From positions 1 through 64,000 of the forward strand of contig NZ_FNZE01000011.1 in assembly GCF_900109175.1 (NCBI RefSeq): DNA of 64,000 nt, read 5' to 3'. Source of the stretch: Pseudomonas linyingensis (lineage in GTDB: Bacteria > Pseudomonadota > Gammaproteobacteria > Pseudomonadales > Pseudomonadaceae). The notes below the pieces were generated by a model. That model saw nothing but the letters and a program-made list of their open reading frames with translations. It was not told the origin of the DNA and made no database searches. Below, piece after piece: positions 34,916-42,733 of this stretch (positions are counted from its first letter, which is position 1; each line of letters begins with the position of its first letter). Position numbers and translations under genes: made by a program.

Positions 34916-36007
34916 TCACGGCTGCTCGTATCCGCGGACCGTGGTTTTCAGCTGCTCAGCGAGTCCGAAGATGTCGTCAATAGTATCAATTGGGTGTCGC
35001 GTCTCAGTCTTGCTGGCATCGAAAACCCCAATGTACTTCTGGGCACGATTGAAGTGGAGGCGACAGATCGGCTTTCGGTTGTTGTCATCGAGTAGCACAC
35101 CGAAGTAGCTCTGTGTGTCGCGCGCAGCTACGCGCCTCACGTCGACCTCTGCGCGAACGATGGCGCGCACGACGTTGAACGCATCCAGCTCCTCCTGAGA
35201 GGTTACGATCTTGTCCTTGCCATCGTTGTCCTCCTGATCCCCCTCATCGCTATCTGAGGTATTCATGCTTGCAGGCTGAGGAGGGGAGCTGACACCGATG
35301 ATTGCAGACTTCAGGCGATCATTGGCCTGGTCGTTCAAGAACTGCCGCATGGCTTTGAGCGTGAGGGCTGCAAACTGCTCCCGAACGCGCTGAGTGATCA
35401 CCCCGTCATACACTCGGGTGGTTAAGAGGCGCACGAAGTCGTCGTCCGGTGCGCTGAACTGGGATGCTAGGACGCGCTTGAGCTGGCTGACGTACTTCAG
35501 TTCGCCAGCCGCATTGATTATCGACTCGACATCAAATGCAGGCTTGGTGAGCTTTTTCAGCTCCGGGACGGCGTGGTCGTCGATATCCAGCAGGTCGAGC
35601 ACCAAGAATGGCTTGTCGTCCATCTTGTTCGGCGCGTCGAGATCGGTGAAAAACTGGTAGATCTGGCCATTAGTGAGGATGGCTATGCGTGCGCTGGTGA
35701 CGCCAAAGTAGCGGTAGAGCTGGGATGCGTGATTGAGATTCAGAGTGTCGCCGAGCTTCTTGCACTCAATGAGGATCTGGACGGCGCCGTCCTTACAGAT
35801 GGCGTAGTCGACCTTCTCCCCTTTCTTGGTTCCAACGTCTGCGGTGAACTCGGGCACCACCTCGGTTGGATCGAACACGTCGTAGCCGAGCACAGCCTGA
35901 ATGAACGGCATGATGAATGCCGTCTTGGTTGCCTCTTCCGTCTGGATCACCGCCGTTTGCTGCTTGATCTTGGCGGCTAGGGTAGCCAGTTTGTCTTCAA
36001 ATTCCAT
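34916..36007 (-). CDS. type I restriction R-subunit-like endonuclease domain protein
   Basis: This 363-residue protein resembles the N-terminal nuclease of HsdR-type proteins (HSDR_N_2). The PD-(D/E)xK core reads VPEFTADVG, then EKVDYAICKDGAVQILIECKK (E, D, E-x-K). No helicase motifs follow, so it is a stand-alone nuclease. The C-terminal 80 residues (DVRRVAARDTQSYFGVLLDD...) form a second domain after an acidic linker. The ATG at 36007 has GGAG 8 bases upstream. It is directly downstream of cI, so it is likely expressed in lysogens and may exclude other phages. Confidence 0.78.
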   Translation of the reverse strand: MEFEDKLATLAAKIKQQTAVIQTEEATKTAFIMPFIQAVLGYDVFDPTEVVPEFTADVGTKKGEKVDYAICKDGAVQILIECKKLGDTLNLNHASQLYRYFGVTSARIAILTNGQIYQFFTDLDAPNKMDDKPFLVLDLLDIDDHAVPELKKLTKPAFDVESIINAAGELKYVSQLKRVLASQFSAPDDDFVRLLTTRVYDGVITQRVREQFAALTLKAMRQFLNDQANDRLKSAIIGVSSPPQPASMNTSDSDEGDQEDNDGKDKIVTSQEELDAFNVVRAIVRAEVDVRRVAARDTQSYFGVLLDDNNRKPICRLHFNRAQKYIGVFDASKTETRHPIDTIDDIFGLAEQLKTTVRGYEQP

Positions 36008-36118
36008 GTAGCGCGCTCCGTTGCAGCGAGGTTCCGTCACCTCAAGACTTTCTGGTGCTTCATGCCCGCGATCTGGCATGGAGGCGATCACCTGGCCAGC
36101 CTCAGGCTGTCGCAGGCG

Positions 36119-36985
36119 CTAGAGCTTCTTCCCGTTCCACACGAAGAGCACCCTGGCGTGAATAGTCACATCGCCGATCGGCACGGTGCGGTCTTTGTGC
36201 TTCTGGTTGTCGGAGATCAGCTCGAAATTGTCTGCGTCTGCCATCTGCAGGCGCTTGATGTACAGCATGTCGTTCCAGGTCAGGACGTAGATCCCGTCGC
36301 CGGCGAACTCGTTGACACCGCGGTCGACGATGACCGGGTCCTTGTCGTTGATCGTCCCCTCCATCGACTGGCCCCAGCCGGTGATGATCGAGAGGTTTGC
36401 GGGGGAGGTGAACTCCAGGCCCAGCTTCTCCAGCTGGGGGCCGCTGACCACGACATTACGGACGAACTCGGCATACTCGGCAGGCATCTGGCCGTGCCCC
36501 ATGGAGGCGCGCACGTCGTACTGGGGGATCAGGATGTCGCCTTCGACGACTCTGGCCGATAGATTGAAGTTGCCGGTGAGCACGTTTCCACTGTGTTTGG
36601 CTGGTGCCTGCTCGGCCTCTTCCTGGGCGGCCACGATGAGTCGCGCGCGAGCCTCCTGAGAGAGTGCCTTGCCGGCCTTTGTGGCCAGCATGGTGCGTAC
36701 CAGTTCGGCTGCAGAGGATGCCGTTCCGGTCCCATCGGGCTCCGCGACAGAGCGTTCTGTTGGTTGGGAGGCCTCACGCGGCCCGCGGCTTCCTTCGAGA
36801 AGCGACGACATCGAGACGCCCAGCGCCATTGCGATCTCGCTCATCCGCTTGGGACGAGGAGTGTTTCTGTCGGACTCCCAGGCCTGAACTGACTGCGGGC
36901 TTACCCCTAGCAGCCTCCCCAGTTCGGATTGGTTCATCCTTTTCTTTTCGCGTGCCGCAGCTATGCGGGATCCGATCGTTTCCAT
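36119..36985 (-). CDS. cI: CI-type phage repressor
   Basis: This 288-residue repressor has an N-terminal HTH_3 domain (RMNQSELGRLLGVSPQSVQAW) and a C-terminal S24 LexA-like peptidase domain with the catalytic serine in GQSMEGTI and the lysine in MLYIKRLQ. RecA-stimulated self-cleavage should release repression in the SOS response; I see no clear Ala-Gly site, but ASMGHG is at the usual junction. The ATG at 36985 starts METIGSRIAAAREKK and is almost without a leader. It binds the 17-bp operators beside it and at 28161-28220 by inference. Confidence 0.9.
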   Translation of the reverse strand: METIGSRIAAAREKKRMNQSELGRLLGVSPQSVQAWESDRNTPRPKRMSEIAMALGVSMSSLLEGSRGPREASQPTERSVAEPDGTGTASSAAELVRTMLATKAGKALSQEARARLIVAAQEEAEQAPAKHSGNVLTGNFNLSARVVEGDILIPQYDVRASMGHGQMPAEYAEFVRNVVVSGPQLEKLGLEFTSPANLSIITGWGQSMEGTINDKDPVIVDRGVNEFAGDGIYVLTWNDMLYIKRLQMADADNFELISDNQKHKDRTVPIGDVTIHARVLFVWNGKKL

Positions 36986-36996
36986 GACGGCAACGA

Positions 36997-37071
36997 TACA
37001 ACTAGCTGTTGTAGCAAGCACTGCAATTCTCCCTTGTAAATTCGCTCGCCGGACTGTAACTTTGGGTTGTA
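36997..37071. promoter_or_regulatory. OR-like cluster of three 17-bp operators with PR
   Basis: TACAACTAGCTGTTGTA (36997-37013, perfect half-sites), TGCAATTCTCCCTTGTA (37022-37038) and TGTAACTTTGGGTTGTA (37055-37071) lie between the divergent cI and cro genes. A rightward promoter TTGTAA-N17-TAACTT (37033-37061) overlaps the second and third. The match to the three operators at 28161-28220 indicates one repressor system. Confidence 0.8.
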
Positions 37072-37091
37072 ATTCACCTGTCGAGGCGACA

Positions 37092-37307
37092 ATGAAAGCA
37101 AACGCCGCCGAGCGTGCAGCTGCAGCCGCAGGAAGCCAGTCGGCTCTGGCGCGGAAACTTGGCTGCTCCCCTCAAGCCGTTCAGCGCATGTGCGCCACGG
37201 GGCGCGTGCCCGCTGAGCGAGTTCTCCGGATCGAGGCAGCAACCGGAGGAAAGGTCACTCGTCATGAGCTTCGGCCAGACCTCTACCCGGCTGAGTCGGC
37301 CACATAA
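37092..37307 (+). CDS. cro: Cro/YdaS-like regulator
   Basis: This 71-residue helix-turn-helix protein (GSQSALARKLGCSPQAVQRM, then RVLRIEAATGGKVTRHELRP) fits the YdaS/Cro family. The ATG at 37092 has GAGG 6 bases upstream and starts MKANAAERAAAAAG. As the first gene rightward of OR it should repress cI and set early gene levels. Confidence 0.85.
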   Translation: MKANAAERAAAAAGSQSALARKLGCSPQAVQRMCATGRVPAERVLRIEAATGGKVTRHELRPDLYPAESAT

Positions 37308-37468
37308 CAAACCAACGCTGTTGCTGAGCGGGAGGGCAGAGATTTCGCCCCGGATTTCAGTTTTGGTCGGCTGCTGCATGGGGTTCATCCCTGACTGCTG
37401 ATCCAGTGATGACAGATTCGCCCAGGGACGACCAGGGCGCTACGCGAAAGGAAAGAGGAGTTCGCGAG

Positions 37469-37900
37469 ATGGAAGTTTTTGAGAAGGCACTTCACGACGA
37501 AGTGATCGCCAAGGGCGGTACCGAGCTCGCCAAGAGCATGGGAGTCAACCGCACCCGCCTGCTGGACTGCGCCAATCCCAACCGAGAAGACCACCGCATG
37601 AACCTGCAGATGTTCGGGCAGATTCTGGCGCACCTCGACTACGCCGCAAAACGCCGCGTGCTCTGCGCGTTGGTTGGAGAGTTCGGCTTTGACCTGGTGG
37701 ACAAGGATGCGGCCAAGGCGATGACCCTGACTGCAGCGCTGGTTGGTGTCGGGAAGGAGGTTGCCGAGCTGACCCTGGCGATCCATGAGGCCATGGCAGA
37801 CAACCACGTCAACCAAACCGAGAAGTCGATCATCGGCCGCGCTGTCAGCGAGGTACGGGGCAGCCTGGATGTGGTCGAGCAGTCGGTGAAGCGCGCCTGA
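37469..37900 (+). CDS. cII: CII-type regulatory protein (CP76 family)
   Basis: This 143-residue protein matches phage regulatory CII proteins of the CP76 type (EVFEKALHDEVIAKGGTELAKSMG, then NLQMFGQILAHLDYAAKRRVLCAL). Such proteins promote lysogeny by activating repressor or integrase promoters. AGGAG lies 8 bases before the ATG at 37469. A terminator follows. Confidence 0.82.
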   Translation: MEVFEKALHDEVIAKGGTELAKSMGVNRTRLLDCANPNREDHRMNLQMFGQILAHLDYAAKRRVLCALVGEFGFDLVDKDAAKAMTLTAALVGVGKEVAELTLAIHEAMADNHVNQTEKSIIGRAVSEVRGSLDVVEQSVKRA

Positions 37901-37915
37901 CAGCGAGCAATAAAA

Positions 37916-37940
37916 AACCCGCCGGCCAGGGCGGGTTCTT
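37916..37940 (+). terminator. terminator after cII
   Basis: AACCCGCC/GGCGGGTT stem with a GGCCAG loop, followed by CTTC. It is modest in T content, consistent with a site overcome by antitermination before the antirepressor and replication genes. Confidence 0.65.
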
Positions 37941-37988
37941 CAACGGCGCGCAAGGCGCCAAGTGCAGATGATTCGAGAGGAAGTGTAG

Positions 37989-38723
37989 ATGACTCCCACT
38001 GCAATGAACAACCGCCCGCGCCACGATTTGAGCATTGCCGAAAACGTGGCGCGCAACGTGACGATGAGCAGCCGCGAAATTGCGGAGCTTACCGGGAAGG
38101 AGCACAAGAACGTCATCCGCGACATCCGCGCCATGCGTGGTGAGCTGGAGAAAGATGGCTCAGATCTGAGCCATGAAATCCGCGAGGAGATCGATGGCCG
38201 CGGCTATGTCGCCTGCATCCACCTGCCCCGCGAGATGACCGAGCTGCTGCTGACCGGATACAGCGTTCCGCTGCGCCTGAAGGTGATCCGTCGACTGAAC
38301 GAGCTTGAGGCTCAGCAGGCGCCCTGCGTCCCGCAGACCCTCTCTGAAGCCTTGCGCCTCGCCGCCGACCAGGCCGAGAAGATCGAGCAGCAGCAGGCTG
38401 CGCTGGCCATCGCCGCACCGAAGGCGGCCTTCGTCGACCAGTACGTCGAGAGCACCGGCTCGATGAGCTTCCGCCAGGCCGCGAAGCTGCTGAAGGCCAA
38501 CGAGCGCCAATTCCGCCAACTGCTGCTAGACAAGGGGGTGATGTACTACCTGGGCGGAACCCTGACCCCGTACCAGCACCACATCGACGCCGGGCGCTTC
38601 CATGTGAAGACCGGCACCAACGAGCATAACCAGCACGCTTACACGCAGGCCCGCTTCACGCCGAAGGGGCTGCAGTGGGTGGCGGGGCTGTGGGCGTCGT
38701 ACCAGATGGAGCGTGCAGCATGA
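37989..38723 (+). CDS. phage antirepressor (Rha N-terminus, KilAC C-terminus)
   Basis: The protein has 244 residues. The N-terminal part is Rha-type (SSREIAELTGKEHKNVIRDIRAM; GRGYVACIHLPREMTELLLTGY). The C-terminal half is the KilAC antirepressor domain (SMSFRQAAKLLKANERQFRQLLLDKGVMYYL...FTPKGLQWVAGLWA). Such proteins inactivate repressors or regulate lysis timing. GAGGAAG lies before the ATG. Its stop overlaps the O-like gene start by 4 bases. Confidence 0.85.
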   Translation: MTPTAMNNRPRHDLSIAENVARNVTMSSREIAELTGKEHKNVIRDIRAMRGELEKDGSDLSHEIREEIDGRGYVACIHLPREMTELLLTGYSVPLRLKVIRRLNELEAQQAPCVPQTLSEALRLAADQAEKIEQQQAALAIAAPKAAFVDQYVESTGSMSFRQAAKLLKANERQFRQLLLDKGVMYYLGGTLTPYQHHIDAGRFHVKTGTNEHNQHAYTQARFTPKGLQWVAGLWASYQMERAA

Positions 38724-39598
38724 GCTTCGCTGCGCTCGACTGGGCCTGGAAGGTCCGCACTGGCAACGCTGGCCGAAAGGCTGTGCTGATGGCGCTGGCG
38801 CAGTTCGCTGACGAGGATGGCGTTTGCTACCCAGGCCAGGAGACGCTGGCCACGCACACCGAGCTGTCGGCCCGTAGCGTGCGCGACCACCTGGCGCAGC
38901 TGGAGGCTGACGGTCTGCTGGTGCGTACTGAGCGCCGTTGGGCGGATTCAAAGAAGCGCCGGACTGACCTGTATCAGCTGCAGATTGGTCACTTTCCTGA
39001 GCCGAAGACCAACCGGAAAAAATCGCCGGTAGGTGGAAACGGCCAACCGGAAGATTCTTCCGGTGGCTCTGCGCCGGCGGCACCCTGCGCTCCTGCTGGG
39101 GTTGATGCGTGCGCCACTGAGGATTCGTCCAGCGGCGAACAGCATACCAACCGGAAAATTTCGCCGGTAGCACCAACCGGCAAATCCTGCACAAACCAAC
39201 CGGCAGATTTCGCCGGTTATGAATCTTCAGACAAGAACCGTAAGGGCTCCTCCTGGGATGCGCGCAGCCGCCGCTTCCCGATGTTCGAGGAGTGGGAGCC
39301 GGACGAGGTGACTCTGCGCCTGCACCTGGTGACCGCTGGCGTTGCCCTTGCCGAGCTGACCCCGGAGGTCGTGGCCGAGTTCGTCGCCCATTGGGCCACC
39401 CAGTCCCTCGACGACACTCATGCCGGCTGGTGCAAGCGCCTGGTCGTCAACTTGAAAAAACACAAAGCCCGCCAGCTGGCCGGACAAGGAGTTCCCTATG
39501 CAAACCGCCAAGCCAATGTCCGCTCTGCTGCCGTCGGCATCCCGCTCGCTGAGAACCTCACCGACGCTGGATGGTCGGCCGGCATCGACGTCCTGTGA
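38720..39598 (+). CDS. replication initiator O with helix-turn-helix and DnaT-like C-terminus
   Basis: This 292-residue protein starts MSFAALDWAWKVRTG with a HTH_36 winged helix (SARSVRDHLAQLEADGLLVR). A variable middle encoded by iteron DNA follows (TNRKKSPV, TNRKISPV repeats), then a DnaT-like C-terminus (FEEWEPDEVTLRLHLVTAGV...AGWCKRLVVNLKKHKA). It should bind the origin inside its own gene and recruit the helicase loader encoded next. Start overlaps the antirepressor stop by 4 bases. Confidence 0.85.
   Translation: MSFAALDWAWKVRTGNAGRKAVLMALAQFADEDGVCYPGQETLATHTELSARSVRDHLAQLEADGLLVRTERRWADSKKRRTDLYQLQIGHFPEPKTNRKKSPVGGNGQPEDSSGGSAPAAPCAPAGVDACATEDSSSGEQHTNRKISPVAPTGKSCTNQPADFAGYESSDKNRKGSSWDARSRRFPMFEEWEPDEVTLRLHLVTAGVALAELTPEVVAEFVAHWATQSLDDTHAGWCKRLVVNLKKHKARQLAGQGVPYANRQANVRSAAVGIPLAENLTDAGWSAGIDVL
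39011..39217. repeat. phage replication origin: five iterons inside the O gene
   Basis: Five 20-base repeats based on AACCGG-N8-CGCCGGT lie at 39011, 39045, 39149, 39175 and 39198. Copies 1, 3 and 5 keep the CGCCGGT half, copy 2 has TTCCGGT, and copy 4 has a degenerate second half. Each is an imperfect palindrome. This matches the lambdoid rule that the origin lies within the O gene. Confidence 0.8.
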
Positions 39599-40199
39599 TC
39601 GTGCCGAGCTGGAGCGCCGCGTGAATCTCGTGTTCTCGACCCTGCAGATCGATACCGGTCTGGCCGCGGCCTTCCGCTTCGAGTTCCCGGCCGATCAACC
39701 GGAGAAGCTGCGGGCGGCGAAGCGCGGCTGGTTCCGCCCGGAGCTGGACAAGGTTCCCGCAGCGCTGTTCGAGGCCGGCCTGCGCCGGATCGGTTCCGAG
39801 TGGCAGGCGGGCCGGCAATTCAAGTCCATGCCGAGCATCGGCGACTTCCTGGAGCTGTGCCAGCCGAGTGCTGAGGCTCTGGGCCTGCCGTCTGCTGCTG
39901 CGGCCTACCGCGAGGCCTGCGCGAATGCCCACCCGGCAGCCGGGCAGCGCTGGAGCCACCCAGCCGTGCACCACGCGGCCTGCGAGACGGGGTTCAGCGA
40001 GCTGCGCAACCTGCCGGAAGCCAAGAGCCGCGCGCTGTTCGACAGGGCCTATGCGGTGACCGTGCGCATGCTGCTGGCCGGCGAGCCGCTGCGGGAGATC
40101 CCGAAGGCGCTGCCGGCGAGCGTGAGCGTATCGACGCCGGAGGTTGGTCGCTCGACCCTGGCGGCGTTGCGGGCGCGGGTGCGCGGGGTGGTCGTATGA
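39498..40199 (+). CDS. replication protein P-like helicase loader
   Basis: This 233-residue protein follows and overlaps O by 101 bases. AAGGAG lies 6 bases before the ATG at 39498, inside the O frame, so the long overlap is probably real. The body (ELERRVNLVFSTLQIDTGLA, WFRPELDKVPAALFEAGLRRIG, SMPSIGDFLELC, RWSHPAVHHAA) matches phage P proteins that load the host DnaB helicase. Confidence 0.8.
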   Translation: MQTAKPMSALLPSASRSLRTSPTLDGRPASTSCDRAELERRVNLVFSTLQIDTGLAAAFRFEFPADQPEKLRAAKRGWFRPELDKVPAALFEAGLRRIGSEWQAGRQFKSMPSIGDFLELCQPSAEALGLPSAAAAYREACANAHPAAGQRWSHPAVHHAACETGFSELRNLPEAKSRALFDRAYAVTVRMLLAGEPLREIPKALPASVSVSTPEVGRSTLAALRARVRGVVV

Positions 40200-40732
40200 C
40201 TCCAGCGAAGATCGCCGGTCTGCTTCAGGGCCAGACCAGCATGGCCCGCAAGCTGTTCGAGTTCGTCCCCATTGCTGAGGAGTGGACCGAGTTCCAGATC
40301 GCCAACGAGATGCGCCGCGTCACCGGCAGCGCGCCGGATTTGAAGGTGACGCGCGGCTGCCTGCGCGACCTGGCCGACTCGGGCCTGATTCGCCGCCGCA
40401 ACGACCAGTTCCACCGCGCCCAGGCGCAGGAAAAGACCAAGCAGAAGGAAGCCGAAATGCCCGCCGCAAAAGCCGTTACTACTCTGCAGCTCAAACCGAC
40501 CCACCCCAAGGGCGAGAAGCCTGCTGACAGCCCCATTGAGATCCTTGGCGACATCGCAGGTTCCATCGTGGCGCTGGGCAAGAGCATGGCCGAGCAGCTC
40601 CAGCAGCTGGCCAGCCGAGTGGAGGAGGCGGCTATCCATATCGAGCAGGGACAGGAGGCCAATGCAGCGAACTTGCAGAAGCTGAAGCAGTTGCAGTCGC
40701 TGTTGCGCAGCCTGGGTGATGACGCGGCATGA
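40196..40732 (+). CDS. phage early protein with C-terminal coiled coil
   Basis: The protein has 178 residues. The N-terminal half has a winged-helix look (WTEFQIANEMRRVTG...GCLRDLADSGLIRRR). The C-terminal part is a helical region (AEQLQQLASRVEEAAIHIEQGQ). Overlaps of 4 bases occur at both ends, so it belongs to the early rightward operon. Function unknown. Confidence 0.6.
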   Translation: MTPAKIAGLLQGQTSMARKLFEFVPIAEEWTEFQIANEMRRVTGSAPDLKVTRGCLRDLADSGLIRRRNDQFHRAQAQEKTKQKEAEMPAAKAVTTLQLKPTHPKGEKPADSPIEILGDIAGSIVALGKSMAEQLQQLASRVEEAAIHIEQGQEANAANLQKLKQLQSLLRSLGDDAA

Positions 40733-41025
40733 AGCAGACCAAGCTGACCAAGGCAGCCCGCGATCGGGAGTGCCAGGTACGTCTGCCGGGCATCTGCAAC
40801 GGAAACCCGGAGACCGTTGTGCTGGCCCACTACCGCATGGCCGGCATCAGCGGCACCGGCATGAAGCCGCACGACCTGCTCGGCGCCTGGGCCTGTTCGG
40901 CATGCCACGACGAAATCGACCGGCGCACCCGCCACATTCCGATGGAGGACGCTCGGTTGTACCACCTTGAGGGGATGGTGCGGACCTTGAACACCCTGAT
41001 CGCTGAAGGAGCCGTGAAGGCATGA
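40729..41025 (+). CDS. DUF1364 (YbcO-like) nuclease-related protein
   Basis: This 98-residue protein matches the YbcO/DUF1364 family of the lambdoid nin region. The pattern is RDRECQVRLPGICNGNPET, then LAHYRM, then ACSACHDEIDRRT. The two cysteine pairs and the histidines form an HNH-like metal site. It should act on phage DNA during replication or recombination. Overlaps of 4 bases occur at both ends. Confidence 0.85.
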   Translation: MKQTKLTKAARDRECQVRLPGICNGNPETVVLAHYRMAGISGTGMKPHDLLGAWACSACHDEIDRRTRHIPMEDARLYHLEGMVRTLNTLIAEGAVKA

Positions 41026-41108
41026 GCGAGCAGGAGCGAATGGCGGTGCTGTGGGCGCTTGCCCGCGATACCGAGGAACAGCTGAAGGCCTTGAGGGGGT
41101 TGGAGTGA
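41022..41108 (+). CDS. 28-residue coupled microprotein
   Basis: This very short gene (MSEQERMAVLWALARDTEEQ and 8 more residues) starts within the YbcO-like stop (ATGA) and ends within the next GTG start (GTGA). The fit to the operon's overlap pattern is the main support. It would be a single helix. Unknown function. Confidence 0.35.
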   Translation: MSEQERMAVLWALARDTEEQLKALRGLE

Positions 41109-41527
41109 AGCAGTTTGCAGTGGGGACTATCCGCCGGCGCGCGCCGGTGGACTACGAGGGCAACGAGCAGGCGGCATTGTTCAACTGGATGCGGCTTCGT
41201 CACCCGCTGGCATGGCGACTGGCGTACCACGTCCCGAACGGTGGGCACCGGCACAAGGCAGTCGCGGCGAAGCTGAAGGCTCAGGGGGTGAAAGCTGGGG
41301 TTCCGGACATCACGCTCGCGCTGCCACGGGGCGGGCACCATGGGCTCTACATCGAGTTCAAGGCGACGCCGCCGCATGACGCCGAGGTGGCGGTGAGCCA
41401 GAAAGAGTGGATCGGGGCGTTGGTGGAGCAGGGCTACAAGGCGGTGATCTGCAGGGGGATGAAGGAGGCGATGGCGGTGATCGATGACTACCTGGCTCAG
41501 CCAGTGACGGAGGTGGTGCGTGGCTGA
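41105..41527 (+). CDS. VRR-NUC domain nuclease
   Basis: This 140-residue protein has the VRR-NUC fold: EGNEQAALFNWMRL, HVPNGGHRHK, KAGVPDITLALPRGGHHGLY, IEFKA, then QKEWIGALVEQGYKAVICRG. The D and E-x-K residues of the PD-(D/E)xK site are present. Stand-alone VRR-NUC proteins cut branched DNA. A GTG start at 41105 overlaps the preceding stop by 4 bases. Confidence 0.85.
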   Translation: MKQFAVGTIRRRAPVDYEGNEQAALFNWMRLRHPLAWRLAYHVPNGGHRHKAVAAKLKAQGVKAGVPDITLALPRGGHHGLYIEFKATPPHDAEVAVSQKEWIGALVEQGYKAVICRGMKEAMAVIDDYLAQPVTEVVRG

Positions 41528-41804
41528 TCTGCAGGAGATGACGGTTGCCGGGCTGGAGAAGCGGAAGGCAAAGCTGCTCGAGCAGCACCAGGTGGAGCGC
41601 AAGCGTGAGCAGCGGGCGCGCGGGGTGGTGGTGATCAAGGGGACCGGTCACCGGCCGTCGAAGGTGCGCATCAACCCGGGGCGTCGCGATCGGGTGGCGC
41701 TGGAGAAGGCTGGCGAGGCGATGCGCGAGATCACGCGGCAGCTGCGGGCGCTGGAGGTCGAGCTGGATCGGAGGGCGCGCAGTGAAGCGCCGGCACGGGC
41801 CTGA
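41520..41804 (+). CDS. phage early protein, basic coiled coil
   Basis: This 94-residue, Arg/Lys-rich helical protein starts with GTG inside the end of the VRR-NUC gene (8-base overlap). GLEKRKAKLLEQHQVERKRE and EAMREITRQLRALEVELDRR suggest a coiled-coil dimer. No family recognised. Confidence 0.55.
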   Translation: MADLQEMTVAGLEKRKAKLLEQHQVERKREQRARGVVVIKGTGHRPSKVRINPGRRDRVALEKAGEAMREITRQLRALEVELDRRARSEAPARA

Positions 41805-42093
41805 TCTGCAGAAGCAGACGCGGCCTCTGGCGCCTTGCGGGGAGTGCCAGGGGCGCGGGGTGGTGAAGGGGCTGTTCTATGAGATGTCTTGCGATGGGTG
41901 CCACGGCTCGGGGTTCGTGGATGCGGTAACGGGTGAGCGGTTGGAGGTGGAGGAGCTGGTGCTGCAGCTGGGGAGGGCGCTCAGGCTGGAGCGGCAGAAG
42001 GCGGCGACCAGGCCGGTACAAGGCGGCGCCGAGCGGGACTATCAGGGTGATAACGGGCGGCATGGGCTGCGCGGGCATTGGACCGGGGATTGA
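41782..42093 (+). CDS. zinc-finger phage protein
   Basis: This 103-residue protein contains CGECQGRG and CDGCHGSG, a DnaJ-type pair of CxxCxGxG motifs (about residues 19-44) that should bind zinc. A helical segment (EVEELVLQLGRALRLERQKA) follows. It overlaps the previous gene by 23 bases. Similar proteins appear just before late control genes in several phages, but the target is unknown. Confidence 0.6.
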   Translation: MKRRHGPDLQKQTRPLAPCGECQGRGVVKGLFYEMSCDGCHGSGFVDAVTGERLEVEELVLQLGRALRLERQKAATRPVQGGAERDYQGDNGRHGLRGHWTGD

Positions 42094-42105
42094 GGAGTGG
42101 TGGGG

Positions 42106-42666
42106 ATGATTTACAGCAGCACGTTGAGCGCGGTGGTATCGGCCCTGGCGGCGGAGTGCATCGATAACACGAGCAAGCAGAAGTGGCAGCAGCTGTATCA
42201 GTCCGGAGAGCTGCGACCGTGCGGTCAGACGGTGTCGCCAGAGGATCGCATGACGGCCGACTGCTGGGTGTTCGCCCGGTTGCATCACGGGCTGAAGCCG
42301 CGCCACTGGCATGCGCTGGTGGCGAAGTTCAGCACGCACAAGGGGCGGAAGGTCGAGGCGATCGGGAAGTTGGTGCCGCTGGTGGCCACACCGGCTGGTC
42401 CGCTGTTTCTCTACAAGGCCGTCACCACCTGGGCTATCCCGGCGCTGAAGGGCGCAGACGGTAAGCGCAGTACCAAGGATTTGCTCATCCTGCCGGCCCC
42501 GTTCTACGACATGAACACCTGGGAGAGCGAAGGCCGCCCGGAGCAGACTCGCCGCCGCTGGAGGCTCGGTATCCACAAGGTGCTCAACGAGATGGTCGGC
42601 GAGGCGCTGGTGGAGGCGGAAACGATCCTTTGCTCGGAGGGAGTGTTGGTGGGGGAGGCGGCCTGA
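42106..42666 (+). CDS. possible late-gene regulator at the end of the early rightward operon
   Basis: This is a 186-residue protein. The ATG at 42106 has GAGGAG 8 bases upstream; a GTG at 42097 is less likely. Recognisable parts are DRMTADCWVFARLHHGLKPRHWHALVA, FSTHKGRKVEAI and KAVTTWAIPALKG. It sits where Q-type antiterminators lie, directly before a terminator and the late half. I recall related Pseudomonas phage proteins without proven function. The Q role is inferred from position. Confidence 0.5.
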   Translation: MIYSSTLSAVVSALAAECIDNTSKQKWQQLYQSGELRPCGQTVSPEDRMTADCWVFARLHHGLKPRHWHALVAKFSTHKGRKVEAIGKLVPLVATPAGPLFLYKAVTTWAIPALKGADGKRSTKDLLILPAPFYDMNTWESEGRPEQTRRRWRLGIHKVLNEMVGEALVEAETILCSEGVLVGEAA

Positions 42667-42708
42667 TCGAGCTGGCTAGGGATGGCCAGCCACATCCAGA
42701 TTTCTGAG

Positions 42709-42733
42709 ACCCCGCCAGCGAGCGGGGTGTTTC
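42709..42733 (+). terminator. terminator after the early rightward operon
   Basis: ACCCCGC/GCGGGGT stem with a CAGCGA loop, followed by GTTTCGTTT. It separates the early operon from the next region. Confidence 0.65.
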
